A stretch of DNA of 54,769 bases from Acidaminococcus fermentans (GCA_004555735.1 SFHH01000002.1:1-54769); one strand, 5' to 3'. Shown: positions 15,285 through 24,063, counted from the stretch's first letter. Notes: generated from the letters alone by a model not told the origin. Numbers and translations are program-made.

Positions 15285-15293
15285 ACAAAAAGG

Positions 15294-15332
15294 GCCTGTG
15301 AAAAAATGAGGATCATTTTTTCACAGGCCCTT
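15294..15332 (-). terminator. tRNA-Val terminator hairpin
   Basis: GGGCCTGTGAAAAAATGA and its complement TCATTTTTTCACAGGCCC form a long stem downstream of the minus-strand tRNA. On the minus strand the stem is followed by a T-run (CCCTTTTTGTC). It is nearly identical in the stem to the rpoN terminator at 8923. Confidence 0.75.
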
Positions 15333-15343
15333 TATATTTAAAT

Positions 15344-15420
15344 TGGTGGGATTATGCGGATTCGAACCGTAGACCTCATCGATGTGAGCGATGCGCTCTA
15401 ACCAACTGAGCTATAATCCC
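15344..15420 (-). tRNA. tRNA-Val (anticodon CAC), CCA encoded
   Basis: The minus strand gives acceptor GGGATTA, D-arm GCTC...GAGC, anticodon stem CATCG/CGATG with loop CTCACAT (anticodon CAC), T-loop TTCGAAT and a 3' A-CCA. The T-stem has one mismatch. Its promoter is at 15431-15459 and its terminator at 15294-15332. Confidence 0.9.
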
Positions 15421-15430
15421 GATAAATTGT

Positions 15431-15459
15431 ATTATACGCTTCCTGGTGAAAAATTGCAA
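15431..15459 (-). promoter_or_regulatory. Promoter of tRNA-Val
   Basis: TTGCAA (15454-15459) and TATAAT (15431-15436) on the minus strand are 17 bp apart, about 10 bp upstream of the tRNA 5' end. Confidence 0.75.
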
Positions 15460-15481
15460 GGGATTTTATAAAAAAATCCCT
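15459..15481 (-). terminator. Terminator overlapping the 3' end of the DUF554 gene
   Basis: AGGGATTTT/AAAATCCCT with a 5-nt loop, followed on the minus strand by TGCAATTTTT. The stop codon of the DUF554 gene (15466-15468) lies in the stem. Confidence 0.6.
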
Positions 15482-16170
15482 GCAGCGAGGCCAGCTACCA
15501 AAAGTCCAGGCAGCATATTCCCCACCCGGATCTTCAAAAGACGGGTCATATTGATCCCGACCCCCAAAATCATCAGGCCGCCGCTGGCGGAAATCTCCTG
15601 GACCACAGTCTGGTTCATATACGGTCCCAGGAACCCCGCCAGAGCCGTAAGGATCCCCTGATAGACACCTACGGACAAGGCGGAGAACATCACCCCGATA
15701 CCCATGTTAGAAGCATAGATGATGCCACTGAGGCCATCGATCATGGCCTTCGTGTATAAGGTGGTCGCATCCCCGCTGAGCCCATCTTGGATGGAGCCCA
15801 CAATGGCCATAGCGCCCACACAGTACAGGAGACTGGTGGACAGGAATCCTTCCACAAAAGCTTCCGTCCCGCCGTCTCCCTTTCCTTTGGCTTTTGGGAC
15901 CTGCGCCGCCAGCCAGGCTCCCACTTGTTCCAATTTTTCTTCGATTCCCAGTGCCTCTCCCAGGATGGATCCAGTGACAAGACTTATGATGGTCAATAGG
16001 ATATGCTGTCCCTGGAGAGCCATCTGGAGCCCCAGGACTATGACGCACAGCGCCAGTCCATAGATCACCGTCTCCTGGTATTTTTCTTTGATACCTCTGC
16101 CTACCAAGAGGCCCACCAAACTGCCGCCGGCGATGGCGGCTACATTCACAAGGGTTCCCGATCCGATCAT
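15466..16170 (-). CDS. DUF554 family membrane protein
   Basis: This 234-residue polytopic membrane protein (about 7 helices) starts MIGSGTLVNVAAIAGGSLVGLLVG and carries the family motifs GSILGEALGIE, LLYCVGAMAIVGSIQDGL and GISGL-type repeats (LSGIIYASNMGIGVMFSA). DUF554/YdfK proteins are of unknown transport function. The start at 16170 follows GAGGAGGGAG; the longer reading overlaps parB and is rejected. It lies 10 bp after parB, so it is in the parAB operon. Confidence 0.85.
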   Translation of the reverse strand: MIGSGTLVNVAAIAGGSLVGLLVGRGIKEKYQETVIYGLALCVIVLGLQMALQGQHILLTIISLVTGSILGEALGIEEKLEQVGAWLAAQVPKAKGKGDGGTEAFVEGFLSTSLLYCVGAMAIVGSIQDGLSGDATTLYTKAMIDGLSGIIYASNMGIGVMFSALSVGVYQGILTALAGFLGPYMNQTVVQEISASGGLMILGVGINMTRLLKIRVGNMLPGLLVAGLAAGIFL

Positions 16171-16180
16171 GGCTCCCTCC

Positions 16181-17185
16181 TCATACCGTAAAGAGACTGG
16201 ATTTTTTTCGGTTTCCAGACCGCACCGGCCCCTGGAGCAGTTCATAGAGCCGTTCCAGATCTTCCGGCCCGTAATACTCGATCAGGATCCGTCCGCCCCG
16301 TTCATTCCGGGAAGGTTCGATTTTCACCCGGGTTCCCAGGTACTGGATCAATTTTTCCTGGAAGGCCCGGGTATCCGGATCTTGAGGTCTTTCCTGGGTC
16401 GGAGACGCACTGGCCTTCTTCCCCGGTTCCGTTTTGGCCGGAGGGATTAGCTGTTCTTCCGTTTGGAAATAGATGTGCCAAGGTTTTCCTGCCTTTTCCG
16501 CTTTGGCTACTTCTTCCACGATACGGGCAGACCAGCCTCCCTCGGCGGCCCGACGAGCCAGATCCGTGATTTTCTCCGGTGTATCCAATCCCAGGAGGGG
16601 CCGTACCTGGCCGGGGGACAGCCGTCCTGCAGAAACCAATTCTGCAGCCTCAGCGGGCAGTTTCAGCAGCCGCAGGGCATTGGCTATGGCGGCCCGGCTC
16701 TTGCCCAGCTTCCGGGCCGCTTCTTCCTGGGTCAGCCCCAAAGTCTCCATGAGTTGCTGGATGCCCCGGGCTTCTTCCATGGGGTCCAGATCGCTGCGCT
16801 GCATATTTTCTACCAGCGCCACTTCCATCATGGCATCCTCATCATAGTCCCGGACCACCACCGGCACTTTGGTGAGCCCAGCAGCCTTGGCCGCCCGCCA
16901 GCGCCGTTCCCCAGCCACGATTTCGTACTGCCGTCCTTTTTTCCGGACGATCAGGGGCTGGATCACTCCGCTTTGGCGGATGCTTTCCTCCAATTCCCGG
17001 AGGGCCTCCGGATCAAAAGTCTTCCGAGGCTGGTAGGGATTGGGCTTCAGGCTCTTGACGGCTGCTTCTCCCACCGTTTCCCCGGCTTTCTTATCTTCCA
17101 CCAAAGGAGCCACTGCTTTGGGCCGACGCCCTCCAAACATCTTGTCCAGGCCCGTCATTCCCAGACCGCTTTTTTTACCGGCCAC
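16181..17185 (-). CDS. parB: Chromosome partitioning protein ParB
   Basis: This 334-residue ParB/Spo0J protein binds parS, clamps DNA using CTP and loads SMC. The sequence shows the start MAGKKSGLGMTGLDKMFGG, the N-domain PNPYQPRKTFD, the CTP motif GERRWRA, LVENMQRSDLDPMEEA, and the HTH LTQEEAARKLGKSRAAIANALRLL that reads parS. The C-terminal dimerisation part (TRVKIEPSRNERGGRILIEYY) is intact. Its start overlaps the parA stop by 11 bp. A perfect parS site is present 3 kb away at 20048. Confidence 0.97.
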   Translation of the reverse strand: MAGKKSGLGMTGLDKMFGGRRPKAVAPLVEDKKAGETVGEAAVKSLKPNPYQPRKTFDPEALRELEESIRQSGVIQPLIVRKKGRQYEIVAGERRWRAAKAAGLTKVPVVVRDYDEDAMMEVALVENMQRSDLDPMEEARGIQQLMETLGLTQEEAARKLGKSRAAIANALRLLKLPAEAAELVSAGRLSPGQVRPLLGLDTPEKITDLARRAAEGGWSARIVEEVAKAEKAGKPWHIYFQTEEQLIPPAKTEPGKKASASPTQERPQDPDTRAFQEKLIQYLGTRVKIEPSRNERGGRILIEYYGPEDLERLYELLQGPVRSGNRKKSSLFTV

Positions 17186-17939
17186 GGCGTTTCACCTCCC
17201 TTGCCAACGCTCTGTAGGCTTCAGCTGCTTTTCCGTGGGGATCGTACACAGTAATGGGCTGTCCATAGCTGGGAGCTTCTCCCAACCGTACAGAGCGGGG
17301 AATCATGGTTTTGAACAGCAGGTCAGGGAAATGTTCCTTCACCTGGGCTACCACATCGTTGGACAGGTTGGTCCGGCTGTCCGTCATGGTCATGACGATG
17401 CCTTCGATGGCCAGTTCTGGATTGGAGGACTGGCGGATCCGGTCCACCGTGGCCAGCAGCTGTGTCACCCCTTCCAGAGCATAGAATTCACACTGGATGG
17501 GGATCAGCACACTGTCTGCTGCCGTCAAGGCATTCACCGTCAACAGGCTGAGGGAAGGGGGACAGTCGATGATCACATAGTCATAGTTGTCCTTACTCTT
17601 GGACAGATGTTTCTTCAAGGCATTCGCCGGGTTCTTTTTATCGATGAGGTCGATCTCCGCCCCTGCCAGTTCCATGGTGGCAGGCGCCACCCAAAGATTT
17701 TTCCAGGAAGAAGGCTGGATGATCTCTTCTAAGTCCGTATTGTTGATCAGTACATCGTACAGGCAGCGGGGCAGGCTGCTTTTATCGATTCCCAGACCGC
17801 TGGTAGCGTTTCCCTGGGCGTCCAGGTCTACCAGCAGGGTCTTTTTCCGCCCTTCGGCCAAACAGGCCGCCAGATTGATGCTGGTGGTGGTCTTCCCAAC
17901 TCCACCCTTCTGGTTGGCCACGGCAATGACTCGGGTCAT
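17175..17939 (-). CDS. parA: Chromosome partitioning ATPase ParA (Soj)
   Basis: This 254-residue ParA-type deviant-Walker ATPase has VIAVANQKGGVGKTTTSINLA with the signature lysine (KGGVGKTT), VDLDAQGNATSGLG and DYVIIDCPPSLSLLTVNAL. It works with ParB in origin segregation and may modulate DnaA, as Soj does in Bacillus. The ATG at 17939 follows AAAGGAG; the upstream extension is rejected. It is the first gene of the parA-parB-DUF554 operon. Confidence 0.97.
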   Translation of the reverse strand: MTRVIAVANQKGGVGKTTTSINLAACLAEGRKKTLLVDLDAQGNATSGLGIDKSSLPRCLYDVLINNTDLEEIIQPSSWKNLWVAPATMELAGAEIDLIDKKNPANALKKHLSKSKDNYDYVIIDCPPSLSLLTVNALTAADSVLIPIQCEFYALEGVTQLLATVDRIRQSSNPELAIEGIVMTMTDSRTNLSNDVVAQVKEHFPDLLFKTMIPRSVRLGEAPSYGQPITVYDPHGKAAEAYRALAREVKRRGR

Positions 17940-18004
17940 AGGGTCCACTCCTTTCAAATGATGATTCCGTGTTGGGACACTGTAGGATATTGTAACATAG
18001 AAAT

Positions 18005-18034
18005 GAGGTTGTTGCACACATAAGCAACAACCTC
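18005..18034 (-). terminator. pepT terminator
   Basis: GAGGTTGTTGC (005-015) pairs perfectly with 024-034 around an 8-nt loop. A second hairpin, AGGTCTGT-TTT-ACAGACCT (18035-18053), lies between it and the pepT stop. The two stacked hairpins separate pepT from the parA promoter region. Confidence 0.7.
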
Positions 18035-18051
18035 AGGTCTGTTTTACAGAC

Positions 18052-19293
18052 CTAAATCTTGTACCCTCTCTTCCCGATCTCCACCACAGTTTCACAGGCT
18101 TTCACCAGGCTGGGGATAGGAAGGTATTCGAACCGTCCGTGGAAATTGGCTCCTCCTGTGAACAGATTGGGACAGGGCAGACCCCGGTAGGACAGCTGGG
18201 CTCCATCGGTGCCGCCCCGGATGGGGGCTATGCAGGGCTTTACACCCACAGCTGCCATGGCTTCCCGCGCCAGATCCACTACAGCCATATGGCCGTCTCG
18301 GATCTTTTCTGCCATATTGGAATACACATCATGATGAGCCACTTCCACGCTGCCTGCTCCGTACTTGCCATTCATGAAGTCTGCCAGACGGTCCAGGAAA
18401 GCTTTCCGTTCCCCGAACCGTTTCTGGTCATGGTCCCGGATCAGCATGTGCATCCGGCAGGTCTCCACATCTCCCGTCAGTTTATACACATGGAAGAACC
18501 CTTCATACCCTTCTGTGTACTCCGGTTTTTCGCCTGCCGGCAGGGCCTGCTGCCATTCTGCTGCCAAGGTCAGGGCATTCTTCATCTTCCCTTTGGCGGA
18601 GCCGGTATGGACGCTGCGGCCGTGGAAAGTGACCGTCGGGTTGTCCGCATTGAAATTTTCATATTCCAAACCGCCCAGTTCCCCGCCGTCAACGGTATAG
18701 GCAAAATCTGCCCCGAATTTCGCCACATCGAATCCGGAGGCACTGCGGCCAGTTTCCTCATCTGGCGTAAAGCCGATCCGCAGGGTCCCATGAGGCACTC
18801 CTGGATGGGCCAGGAAATATTCCAGGGCGGTGACGATGGCTGCCACTCCCGCCTTGTCGTCAGCTCCCAACAGGGTGGTGCCGTCCGTGAACAGGATGTC
18901 CTGCCCCCGGTATTTCCGGATTTCCGGGAAATCCTTTACGGAAAACACAATGCCTTTCTCCGGGTTCAGCAGCACATCTCCCCCGTCATAGTTCTGGATC
19001 CGGAGGGGTTTTACATCTTCTCCGGAGGCCTCCGGGCTGGTATCCATATGGGAGATGAAGCCCACCACCGATCCCGTGATCCCCGCAGAAGCCGGAAGTG
19101 TGGCCATGACATATCCCTGGTCATCCAGGGAGACGTCGGACAGTCCCATTTCCTTCAGTTCCTCTGCCAGGACCCGGGCAAACACCAGCTGTCCCGGGGT
19201 ACTGGGCAGCTGGGTGTCATTTTCTTCGTCGGACTGGGTATCAAAGGAAATATATTTCAAAAAGCGCTCCACCAGTTTGTCTTCGTCGATCAT
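18052..19293 (-). CDS. pepT: Peptidase T (tripeptide aminopeptidase)
   Basis: This 413-residue M20B metallopeptidase removes the N-terminal residue of tripeptides in the cytosol. The sequence contains FISHMDTSPEASG (zinc His/Asp), TTLLGADDKAGVAAI, GFTPDEETGRSA (catalytic Glu and zinc Glu), the dimerisation domain with VTFHGRSVHTGSAKG, and C-terminal IRGGTDGAQLSYRGLPCPNLF. The start at 19293 follows AAAGGAG; the longer reading is rejected. It is monocistronic, with a leader hairpin upstream. Confidence 0.95.
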   Translation of the reverse strand: MIDEDKLVERFLKYISFDTQSDEENDTQLPSTPGQLVFARVLAEELKEMGLSDVSLDDQGYVMATLPASAGITGSVVGFISHMDTSPEASGEDVKPLRIQNYDGGDVLLNPEKGIVFSVKDFPEIRKYRGQDILFTDGTTLLGADDKAGVAAIVTALEYFLAHPGVPHGTLRIGFTPDEETGRSASGFDVAKFGADFAYTVDGGELGGLEYENFNADNPTVTFHGRSVHTGSAKGKMKNALTLAAEWQQALPAGEKPEYTEGYEGFFHVYKLTGDVETCRMHMLIRDHDQKRFGERKAFLDRLADFMNGKYGAGSVEVAHHDVYSNMAEKIRDGHMAVVDLAREAMAAVGVKPCIAPIRGGTDGAQLSYRGLPCPNLFTGGANFHGRFEYLPIPSLVKACETVVEIGKRGYKI

Positions 19294-19320
19294 GGTATCA
19301 GTCTCCTTTCTGGGGTATAA

Positions 19321-19350
19321 GAGGTGTTGCACGTTCTGTGCAACGCCTTT
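19321..19350. other. Hairpin of the GTTGC family upstream of pepT
   Basis: AGGTGTTGCAC pairs with GTGCAACGCCT (one wobble) just 28 bp upstream of pepT, with the T-run on the plus-strand side. It may be a leader hairpin, or a terminator for transcription arriving from the repeat region. Confidence 0.45.
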
Positions 19351-19352
19351 TC

Positions 19353-19500
19353 GTCATACATCATACGCTTTTGGAAATCAATTTTAACAAATCGATCTTG
19401 AAACTTCAAACCCCATTGCGGAGTTCGATCGATTTTCTCAAGTTCAAGCCAGCAGAGCTGGCTTCCATCGGCGTATGACCCATGTCATATGACGTATGAC
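19353..19500. repeat. Composite intergenic element: heptads flanking an inverted repeat
   Basis: Left heptads GTCATAC, ATCATAC (353-366) are matched by right heptads GTATGAC, CCATGTC, ATATGAC, GTATGAC (473-500). Between them are AAATCGATC (389-397) and its complement GATCGATTT (427-435), and the hairpin GCCAGC-AGA-GCTGGC (448-462). No gene was found in the 233-bp spacer 19294-19526. Confidence 0.65.
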
Positions 19501-19526
19501 GGAGCTGCTGCTTATGCAGCCCCCCT

Positions 19527-19958
19527 TTACAGCTTAAAGTCCACAATGGCTCCCACGCCTACTCCGTCCACCCGATTGATGTTGGAGATGCTGGTGGCAT
19601 CGATGGGGATCATGGCCTTGATCCGGGCCACACTGAGAAATTTTCCTTCCAGCTGTCCCACTGCTTTGACCTTGTCCACTTGAGCTTTTGGGCCTACGAC
19701 CTGGACGGCACCGATATAGCTCCCGCTGCCCATACTGAGGATGGGGACCACTTTCGTGGCATAATGGGTATCCAGGCCTTTCTGAAGGGTCAGTTTGTTG
19801 ATGAAAGTATTGATCTCTCCACCGAACCGGCTGACCAGATAGCTGATGCCCCCCAATTTCAGGACGGATCCCAAATCAAAAGCCTGGGCCGGCAGAGCTG
19901 CTGTCCCTGCTCCCAATAGATAGGCGGAGAGGACAGCCGCTGCGATTTTTTTGTTCAT
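19527..19958 (-). CDS. Exported hypothetical protein (Negativicutes-type)
   Basis: This 143-residue protein has a clear signal peptide (MNKKIAAAVLSAYLLGAGTAALPAQA, cleavage after AQA). The mature part starts FDLGSVLKLGGISYLVSRFG and contains ATKVVPILSMGSGSYIGAVQVVGP and a VARIKAMIPID segment. I have seen similar exported proteins of unknown function in diderm Firmicutes, but no function is assignable. The ATG at 19958 follows GGAGG. The gene sits between the rsmG terminator/parS and the heptad element. Confidence 0.75.
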   Translation of the reverse strand: MNKKIAAAVLSAYLLGAGTAALPAQAFDLGSVLKLGGISYLVSRFGGEINTFINKLTLQKGLDTHYATKVVPILSMGSGSYIGAVQVVGPKAQVDKVKAVGQLEGKFLSVARIKAMIPIDATSISNINRVDGVGVGAIVDFKL

Positions 19959-20033
19959 AGTCGGAACCTCCTTCAGGATCAGATGGTTCTAGGATACCAC
20001 AAAGAAGTTACGTTTGTGTGACAAAGGGATGCG

Positions 20034-20077
20034 AAAAAAGCAGGCAATGTTTCACGTGAAACATTGCCTGCTTTTTT
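20034..20077 (-). terminator. rsmG terminator: 44-bp perfect palindrome with parS at its centre
   Basis: A6-GCAGGCAATGTTTCAC and its exact complement meet without a gap at 20055/20056, ending in a run of T on either strand. It lies 7 bp after the rsmG stop. It has the form of an intrinsic terminator, and its central 16 bp are a consensus parS. Confidence 0.8.
20048..20063. promoter_or_regulatory. parS: parS centromere site
   Basis: TGTTTCACGTGAAACA, identical to the bacterial consensus parS bound by ParB/Spo0J. It lies about 3 kb from parAB and about 21 kb from the dnaA region. It is the only perfect copy I found in the window. Confidence 0.95.
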
Positions 20078-20084
20078 TGCTTCT

Positions 20085-20798
20085 TTACAGCGGCTTTTTC
20101 ACCGCTGTCCCGGCTTTCCGAGGATACTGTCTGGGAGTAGGACGCACTTTTTCGATGGTGATGATGGCCCGCTGATCTTCCAGTCCCGGCAGGTGCACCG
20201 GCCGGACTGCCCTGATCTTTCCGCCCAGCACCTCCACGGCATGATGGGCAGCCTCCACTTCTTCCTGGTATTTGCTGCCTTTCATGGCATAGAATACCCC
20301 GCCTACCCGGACCAGAGGTAGGCAGTATTCCGCCAGCACCGGCAGCGCCGCCACCGCCCGGGCCACTGCTACATCGAATTTTTCCCTCAGGGCCGGATCT
20401 TTTCCCGCGTCTTCCGCCCGGGCATGGACGCACCGAACCTGACCCAGTTCCAGTTTCGCCACCACCTGCTCCAGGAAGTTCAGCCGTTTCTGGAGCGAGT
20501 CAATGAGGGTCACCCGCATCCCCGGGTCATAGATCTTCAAGGGCAGTCCGGGAAAACCGGCGCCCGTCCCCACATCCACGATAGTATGGTTGTGGAACCG
20601 TTCAGAGTTGTACACCAGCAGGGAATCCACCATATGTTTCACAGCCACTTCCTCCGGATCGGTAATGGCTGTCAGATTCAGGCTCCGGTTGGTTTCCAGC
20701 AGAAGATCTGCATACTGGGAGAATTGCTCTAGCTGCTGTTCGCTGAGGGAGAAGCCGGCTGTTTCCGCCGCTTCCTTCAAAGTTTCCTGATAACTCAT
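20085..20798 (-). CDS. rsmG: 16S rRNA (guanine527-N7)-methyltransferase RsmG
   Basis: This 237-residue SAM-dependent methyltransferase modifies G527 of 16S rRNA. Motifs are NRSLNLTAI, HMVDSLLV, VDVGTGAGFPGLPLKIYDP (SAM-binding glycine loop), RVTLIDSLQKRLNFL and VAVARAVAALPVLAEYCLPL. The ATG at 20798 overlaps the mnmG stop (ATGA) and is preceded by AAAGGAG. It is last in the rpmH-to-rsmG gene run, terminated by the parS palindrome. Confidence 0.97.
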   Translation of the reverse strand: MSYQETLKEAAETAGFSLSEQQLEQFSQYADLLLETNRSLNLTAITDPEEVAVKHMVDSLLVYNSERFHNHTIVDVGTGAGFPGLPLKIYDPGMRVTLIDSLQKRLNFLEQVVAKLELGQVRCVHARAEDAGKDPALREKFDVAVARAVAALPVLAEYCLPLVRVGGVFYAMKGSKYQEEVEAAHHAVEVLGGKIRAVRPVHLPGLEDQRAIITIEKVRPTPRQYPRKAGTAVKKPL

Positions 20799-22675
20799 GC
20801 CTCTTCTCCTTTCCGGCGGAGGGTTTCCAGATAGACCATCAGCACGCTGATGTCCGCCGGGGAAACCCCGGAGATCCGGCTGGCCTGTCCGATGGAGACC
20901 GGCCGCTGTTTGCTGAGTTTTTCCATGGCTTCTGAAGACAGTTCATGGATCAAGGTGTAATCCAGGTCTTCCGGCAGCAGTTTGTCTTCCAGTTTCAGGG
21001 CCCGTTCCACTTCTTGTTTCTGTTTTTGGATATAGCCTTGGTACTTCACCTGTACATCTACCTGCTCCGCAGCATCCACCGGCAGTTTCTCCAAATCGAA
21101 GGCTGCTGCCAGCTTCTCATAGGTGACTTCCGGACGGCGGAGCAGATCCAGCATGTTGATGGAACTGCGCAAAGCCGTAGAACCCATGCCTGTGATCTTT
21201 TCCTGGTTCTCCTCGCTGGGAGCCAGATTGATCCGGGACAGGTTGAACAGGGTCCGCTGGATCACATCCCGCTTCTTCGTGAAGGCCGCATACCGTTCGT
21301 CCGTCACCAGGCCCACATCCCGGCCCTTCTGGGTCAGCCGCAGATCTGCATTGTCCTGGCGGAGCAGCAGCCGGTATTCTGCCCGGCTGGTCATCATCCG
21401 GTAAGGTTCCGTAGTGCCCTTGGTCACCAGGTCATCGATCAGCACCCCGATATAGGCATCGCTCCGTTTCAGGATCAGGGGTTTCTTCCCCTGGAGTTTC
21501 AGGGCCGCATTGATCCCGGCCATGAGCCCCTGGGCTGCCGCTTCTTCGTAGCCGCTGGTCCCATTGGACTGGCCGGCACTGAACAGCCCGCTGATCTGTT
21601 TGTGTTCCAGATTGGCCTTCAATTGAAGAGGATCCAGACAGTCATATTCGATGGCATAGCCGGCCCGCATCATCTTGCAATGTTCCAATCCTGGGATGGT
21701 CTGCATAAAGGCTACCTGGATCTCCGCCGGCAGGGAGGAGCTCATCCCCTGGACATAGACTTCGTTGGTCCGGAGGCCTTCCGGCTCCAGGAACAACTGG
21801 TGCCGCTCTTTATCAGCGAAACGGACGATCTTGGATTCGATGCTGGGACAGTACCGGGGCCCCACCCCTTCGATCGTCCCATTGAACATGCAGCTCCGAT
21901 CCAGATTGTCCCGGATGATCTGATGGGTCCGAGGGTTGGTATAAGTCAGATAGCAAGGGACCTGGTTCCGGGTGGTAATGGTGCTCATGAACGAGAAGTT
22001 CCGTACCCGTTCGTCCCCATACTGGGGTTCCATCCGGCTATAATCCAAGCTCCGGGCATCCACCCGGGCGGGGGTCCCGGTCTTGAAGCGCATGAGCTGG
22101 AGCCCGGCTTCCTGGAGGGAACCGGTGAGCTTCATGGCGGAGCGCTGGCCGATAGGACCGGACATATAGGCCACTTCCCCGTAGAGGATCTTGCCCCGCA
22201 AGTAGGTCCCAGTACAGAGGATCACACAGTCCGCCTCAAAGACTTCACCGGTCTCGGCTTCCACCCCCTGGACCTGGCCATTGTGTACCAGCAGCTTGTC
22301 GATCATCAGCTGCTTTACATCCAGGTTCTCCTGATTTTCCACCACTTCCTTCATGATGGTATGATAGAGAGGCTTGTCCGCCTGGGCCCGGAGGGCCTGG
22401 ACCGCATAGCCCTTCCCGGTGTTCAACATCCGCATCTGGATGCAGGCTTCATCCGCCGCCAGTCCCATCTGCCCCCCCAGGGCATCGATTTCCCGGACCA
22501 GATGGCCTTTGGCCGGTCCCCCTACGGACGGATTGCAGGGCATCAGGGCAATATTATCCATGGACAGGGTGGCCAGGAGGGTCTTCTGTCCCAGCCTAGA
22601 TGCTGCCAGTGCCGCCTCACAGCCTGCATGGCCGGCTCCTACGACAACGACATCATAATGATCCACTACGATCAT
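20795..22675 (-). CDS. mnmG: tRNA 5-carboxymethylaminomethyluridine synthesis enzyme MnmG
   Basis: This 626-residue FAD protein, with MnmE, modifies U34 of tRNAs. It shows DVVVVGAGHAGCEAALAASRLG (FAD dinucleotide fold), MPCNPSVGGPAKGHLVREIDALGG, LCTGTYLRG, and the C-terminal RPVSIGQASRISGVSPADISVLM typical of MnmG. The ATG at 22675 is 7 nt from GGAGG; the ATG 6 nt earlier is too close to it. It lies 17 bp after mnmE and overlaps rsmG. Confidence 0.97.
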   Translation of the reverse strand: MIVVDHYDVVVVGAGHAGCEAALAASRLGQKTLLATLSMDNIALMPCNPSVGGPAKGHLVREIDALGGQMGLAADEACIQMRMLNTGKGYAVQALRAQADKPLYHTIMKEVVENQENLDVKQLMIDKLLVHNGQVQGVEAETGEVFEADCVILCTGTYLRGKILYGEVAYMSGPIGQRSAMKLTGSLQEAGLQLMRFKTGTPARVDARSLDYSRMEPQYGDERVRNFSFMSTITTRNQVPCYLTYTNPRTHQIIRDNLDRSCMFNGTIEGVGPRYCPSIESKIVRFADKERHQLFLEPEGLRTNEVYVQGMSSSLPAEIQVAFMQTIPGLEHCKMMRAGYAIEYDCLDPLQLKANLEHKQISGLFSAGQSNGTSGYEEAAAQGLMAGINAALKLQGKKPLILKRSDAYIGVLIDDLVTKGTTEPYRMMTSRAEYRLLLRQDNADLRLTQKGRDVGLVTDERYAAFTKKRDVIQRTLFNLSRINLAPSEENQEKITGMGSTALRSSINMLDLLRRPEVTYEKLAAAFDLEKLPVDAAEQVDVQVKYQGYIQKQKQEVERALKLEDKLLPEDLDYTLIHELSSEAMEKLSKQRPVSIGQASRISGVSPADISVLMVYLETLRRKGEEA

Positions 22676-22692
22676 GTTCATTCCTCCGCAAC

Positions 22693-24063
22693 TTACTTGC
22701 CCACACAGAATTGGGCAAAGATCTCATCGATGATTTCATCCGGGACATCTTCTCCGGTGATTTCCCCCAGATCATGGAGGGTCTGGGTCAGATCGATAGT
22801 CAGGCAGTCATAGGGAAGGTGCTGACGGGCTCCTTCCAGGGCATCTTCCAGGCTCTGGAGAGCCTTCTCCAGCAGATCCTGCTGCCGGGCATTCTGGGTC
22901 ATGCTACTGCTTTCGCTGTCGGATCCTTCCCCGTAGACGAAATCTCGGAGCCACTGTTCCACCTGTTCCAAGCCTTCTCCTGTCTTCACTGACAGGACGA
23001 TTACATCAGCACTTCCATATTCTCTCCGGAGTCCCTCCGTATCCAGTACCTGAGGAAGATCCGATTTATTGACCAGGATCAGTTTCTTCCGGTCCTTCAG
23101 GCTCTGAAGCAGCTCCCGATCCTCCCCGCTGAGAGACTGGGATCCGTCCAGCACCACCAGGGCCAGCTGGGCATCTTCCAGGGCCGCTCGGGAACGTTCC
23201 ACGCCGATTTTTTCCACCAGGTCATCCGTATCCCGGAGACCGGCGGTATCTGTCAGGACCAAAGGAATGCCCCCGATGGTCATCTGCTCTTCGATGATAT
23301 CCCGGGTAGTCCCGGGAATGTTGGACACAATAGCCCGGTCCGCCTGGAGCAGGCTGTTGAGCAGGCTGGACTTCCCCACATTGGGACGGCCTACAATAGC
23401 AGTCCGGAGTCCTTCCCGGAGGATCCGTCCGGCACTGCCCTGACACACCAGCCGGGCCACCGCTGCCCGGCCTTCTGTCAACACTTCCACCGCCCGATCA
23501 TAGGTCACTTCTTCGATATCTTCTTCGGGATAATCGATGGCGGCTTCCAGCTGGACCACCAGGTCCCGGAGTTCCTTCCGCAGTTCCCGTACCTTCTGGG
23601 ACAGGCCCCCTTCGTGGCCCCGATTGGCCGCCACCAGGGCCTGACGGCTCTTGGCATTGATGATATCCATGACGCTTTCCGCTTCCGCCAGGTCCAGCCG
23701 TCCATTCAGGAAGGCCCGCTTGGTGAATTCCCCTGGTTCCGCAGGCCGGGCCCCCGCCTGATAAGTCAAGGACAGGATTTCCTGCAGGGCCTGACGGCCC
23801 CCGTGGCACTGGATCTCGCAGACATCTTCTCCGGTGTAGGAATGGGGGCCTGGCATATAGACAGCCAGCACCTCATCGATGGGCTGTCCTTTCCGGTCCA
23901 GGATATGCCCATACAAAAGCTTCCGAGCATTCTCCCTCCCAAGATTCTCCCGACCGGTAAAGATCCGGTCTGCAATGGCCAGGCTGTCCGGCCCGCTGAG
24001 CCGGATCACACCGATGGATCCCACACCTAAGGCCGTTGCAATGGCACTAATCGTATCGTCCAT
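22693..24063 (-). CDS. mnmE: tRNA modification GTPase MnmE
   Basis: This 456-residue protein has an N-terminal formyl-THF-binding domain (TISAIATALGVGSIGVIRLSG), a helical domain and an inserted G domain with GRPNVGKSSLLN, DTAGLRDTDD, NKSD and the C-terminal FCVGK, whose Cys is the conserved terminal C-x-G-K. It works with MnmG on tRNA wobble uridine. It is 56 bp downstream of khpB and 17 bp upstream of mnmG. Confidence 0.97.
   Translation of the reverse strand: MDDTISAIATALGVGSIGVIRLSGPDSLAIADRIFTGRENLGRENARKLLYGHILDRKGQPIDEVLAVYMPGPHSYTGEDVCEIQCHGGRQALQEILSLTYQAGARPAEPGEFTKRAFLNGRLDLAEAESVMDIINAKSRQALVAANRGHEGGLSQKVRELRKELRDLVVQLEAAIDYPEEDIEEVTYDRAVEVLTEGRAAVARLVCQGSAGRILREGLRTAIVGRPNVGKSSLLNSLLQADRAIVSNIPGTTRDIIEEQMTIGGIPLVLTDTAGLRDTDDLVEKIGVERSRAALEDAQLALVVLDGSQSLSGEDRELLQSLKDRKKLILVNKSDLPQVLDTEGLRREYGSADVIVLSVKTGEGLEQVEQWLRDFVYGEGSDSESSSMTQNARQQDLLEKALQSLEDALEGARQHLPYDCLTIDLTQTLHDLGEITGEDVPDEIIDEIFAQFCVGK

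Larger units (their letters stand above)
14911..15343. other. 433-bp region without a gene; repeats and hairpins only
   Basis: No credible ORF was found. The stretch holds a purine-rich segment (15030-15090), a tandem heptad repeat (15127-15147), a 7-bp inverted repeat (158-164 with 173-179 of 15.1 kb), a 14-bp inverted repeat (15245-15284) and a tail hairpin (15294-15332) next to tRNA-Val. Confidence 0.6.
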
